Part shown: piece by piece, positions 7,196 through 7,676 of the stretch
Position numbering within the stretch: the stretch's first letter is position 1
Layout of the letters: the number at the start of each line of letters is the position of its first letter
Source of the DNA: CAVUUN01 sp964421755
GTDB taxonomy: Bacteria; Acidobacteriota; UBA6911; RPQK01
Reading direction: 5' to 3'
Assembly (NCBI GenBank): GCA_964421755.1
Contig: CAYQYP010000621.1
Coordinates: 1-7,676, forward strand
DNA: 7,676 bases
Notes under the pieces: model-generated
The model's input: the letters and a program-made list of their open reading frames with translations, nothing else
Databases searched by the model: none
What the model was told of the DNA's origin: nothing
Position numbers and translations under genes: made by a program

Positions 7196-7676
7196 ATGTC
7201 TATCAATTGGATTCGAGATGTTGACTCCGCGCTCACGCAATCGCGCCAGCGCAAACAGCCGGCTTTTCTCGATTTCAGCGCCGCACCCATGTGAGCGGGT
7301 TGCGCTCGGCTGGAAGCCGAGGTTTACCCCGATGACCGCGTCGCTGACTTCATCAGCCGCCACTTTCTCCCCGTCAAGATCCACGTCAAGGAACAGCCCC
7401 AGTCTTTCGAGCGCTTCGGCGCACAGTGGACGCCAACCGGCATCGTCCTGGATTCCGAAGGACAGGAGCAGCACCGTTTCGAGGGATTCCTTCCCGTGGA
7501 CGACTTCCTCGCACAGTTGCAGCTCGGCCTGGCCAAGATCGCTTTCTCACACCAGGACTTCAAGGAAGCCGAAAAACGATACCAGCAGATTGTCGATCAG
7601 TTCCCTGAGACTGACGCCGCGCCGGAGAGCCTGTATTGGACCGGTGTCTCCCGCTACAAGGCAACGAACGACGCAG
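7196..7676 (+). CDS. Thioredoxin-like TPR selenoprotein (Sec-Ala-Gly-Cys), 3' end outside window
   Basis: From ATG 7196 the frame reads MSINWIRDVDSALTQ, then FLDFSAAPM, TGA, AGCARLEAEVYPD, and stays open to the right edge apart from that TGA (160 codons seen). The TGA (7292-7294, residue 33) sits exactly where the first Cys of a thioredoxin CxxC motif belongs, three residues before Cys36. The fold continues with the cis-proline motif WTPT (78-81), IVLDSEG and FEGFLP, then a tetratricopeptide-like region from about 113 (GLAKIAFSHQDFKEAEKRY, then ESLYWTGVSRYKATND). A hairpin of bacterial SECIS type follows the TGA. I infer UGA is read as selenocysteine, making a redox-active Sec-x-x-Cys enzyme, probably a thiol-disulfide reductase; the partner is unknown. 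No signal peptide is seen, so it is probably cytoplasmic. It is transcribed away from the lipid operon. The alternative is a nonsense mutation or a sequencing error, less likely given the hairpin and exact position. Confidence 0.8.
7292..7330 (+). promoter_or_regulatory. Bacterial SECIS element with its Sec UGA
   Basis: After the TGA (7292-7294) the RNA can form a 7-bp stem, CTCGGCT (7305-7311) with AGCCGAG (7315-7321), capped by a GGA loop (7312-7314). A lower 4-bp stem pairs GGGT (7297-7300) with ACCC (7326-7329), across a 4x4 internal loop. The apical loop starts 17 nt after the UGA and opens with G residues. As established for bacterial SECIS elements, the loop lies about 16-37 nt from UGA with a guanosine in its first two positions, where SelB binds. 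Recoding is inferred, not shown. Confidence 0.72.

Noticed and set aside
7292..7294. TGA read as tryptophan, or a pseudogene or frameshift.
   Set aside because: TGA ends the lipid kinase normally and Trp is TGG everywhere. The frame is the same before and after the TGA, and it falls exactly on the redox Cys position with a SECIS-like hairpin. A sequencing error remains possible.
7064..7474. N-terminal extension of the lipid kinase up to 7474.
   Set aside because: The extra 137 residues have no kinase features and are antisense to the thioredoxin-like gene; MKVIANP is the typical family start.

Overview
This is a bacterial accessory-lipid region with dense, GC-rich coding. Three genes run on the minus strand (right to left) and one divergent gene on the plus strand runs off the right edge. 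Reading the minus strand in transcription order: a diacylglycerol-kinase/LCB5-family lipid kinase (7063-6185); a very large four-domain protein (6152-1692) fusing a fatty acyl-CoA/thioester reductase, an acyl-CoA synthetase-type adenylation domain, an acyl carrier domain and a PlsC-type glycerolipid acyltransferase; and a LarA-like (DUF2088) protein (1574 to beyond the left edge). On the plus strand from 7196 is a thioredoxin-fold plus TPR protein with an in-frame TGA exactly where the first redox cysteine of the CxxC motif should be, followed at once by a good bacterial SECIS-like hairpin. I read it as a selenoprotein (Sec-Ala-Gly-Cys), which a standard gene caller would miss or truncate.

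How the genes could work together: the four-domain protein has the architecture I associate with ElbD, the multifunctional enzyme of bacterial alkyl-ether lipid synthesis described in myxobacteria. One chain could activate a fatty acid, hold it on the phosphopantetheine arm, reduce it to an alcohol, and acylate a lysolipid. The lipid kinase 32 nt upstream would supply or salvage a phosphorylated lipid, so the pair looks like a two-gene lipid operon. The LarA-like gene follows after 117 nt containing three inverted repeats. It keeps the nickel-ligand histidine, but by my remembered alignment it has lost most other lactate-racemase active-site residues. It may be a functional partner or only a neighbour.

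Repeats: a 20-bp near-perfect palindrome (GTCCGACTTCCAAGTCGGAC) occurs just upstream of the lipid kinase and, with one mismatch, just downstream of the fusion gene, so the pair is bracketed. A heptamer tandem repeat (GATTGCG) lies in frame inside the adenylation domain, next to a degenerate ATP-binding loop.

Organism: TGA is an ordinary stop for the lipid kinase and tryptophan is TGG throughout, so the code is standard with Sec insertion rather than TGA=Trp. ElbD-like architecture, a probable selenoprotein and scattered intergenic palindromes suggest a soil or sediment bacterium of an Acidobacteriota, Planctomycetota, Myxococcota or Desulfobacterota type. This is inference; there is no marker gene in the window. 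No rRNA, tRNA, CRISPR array or transposase was seen.
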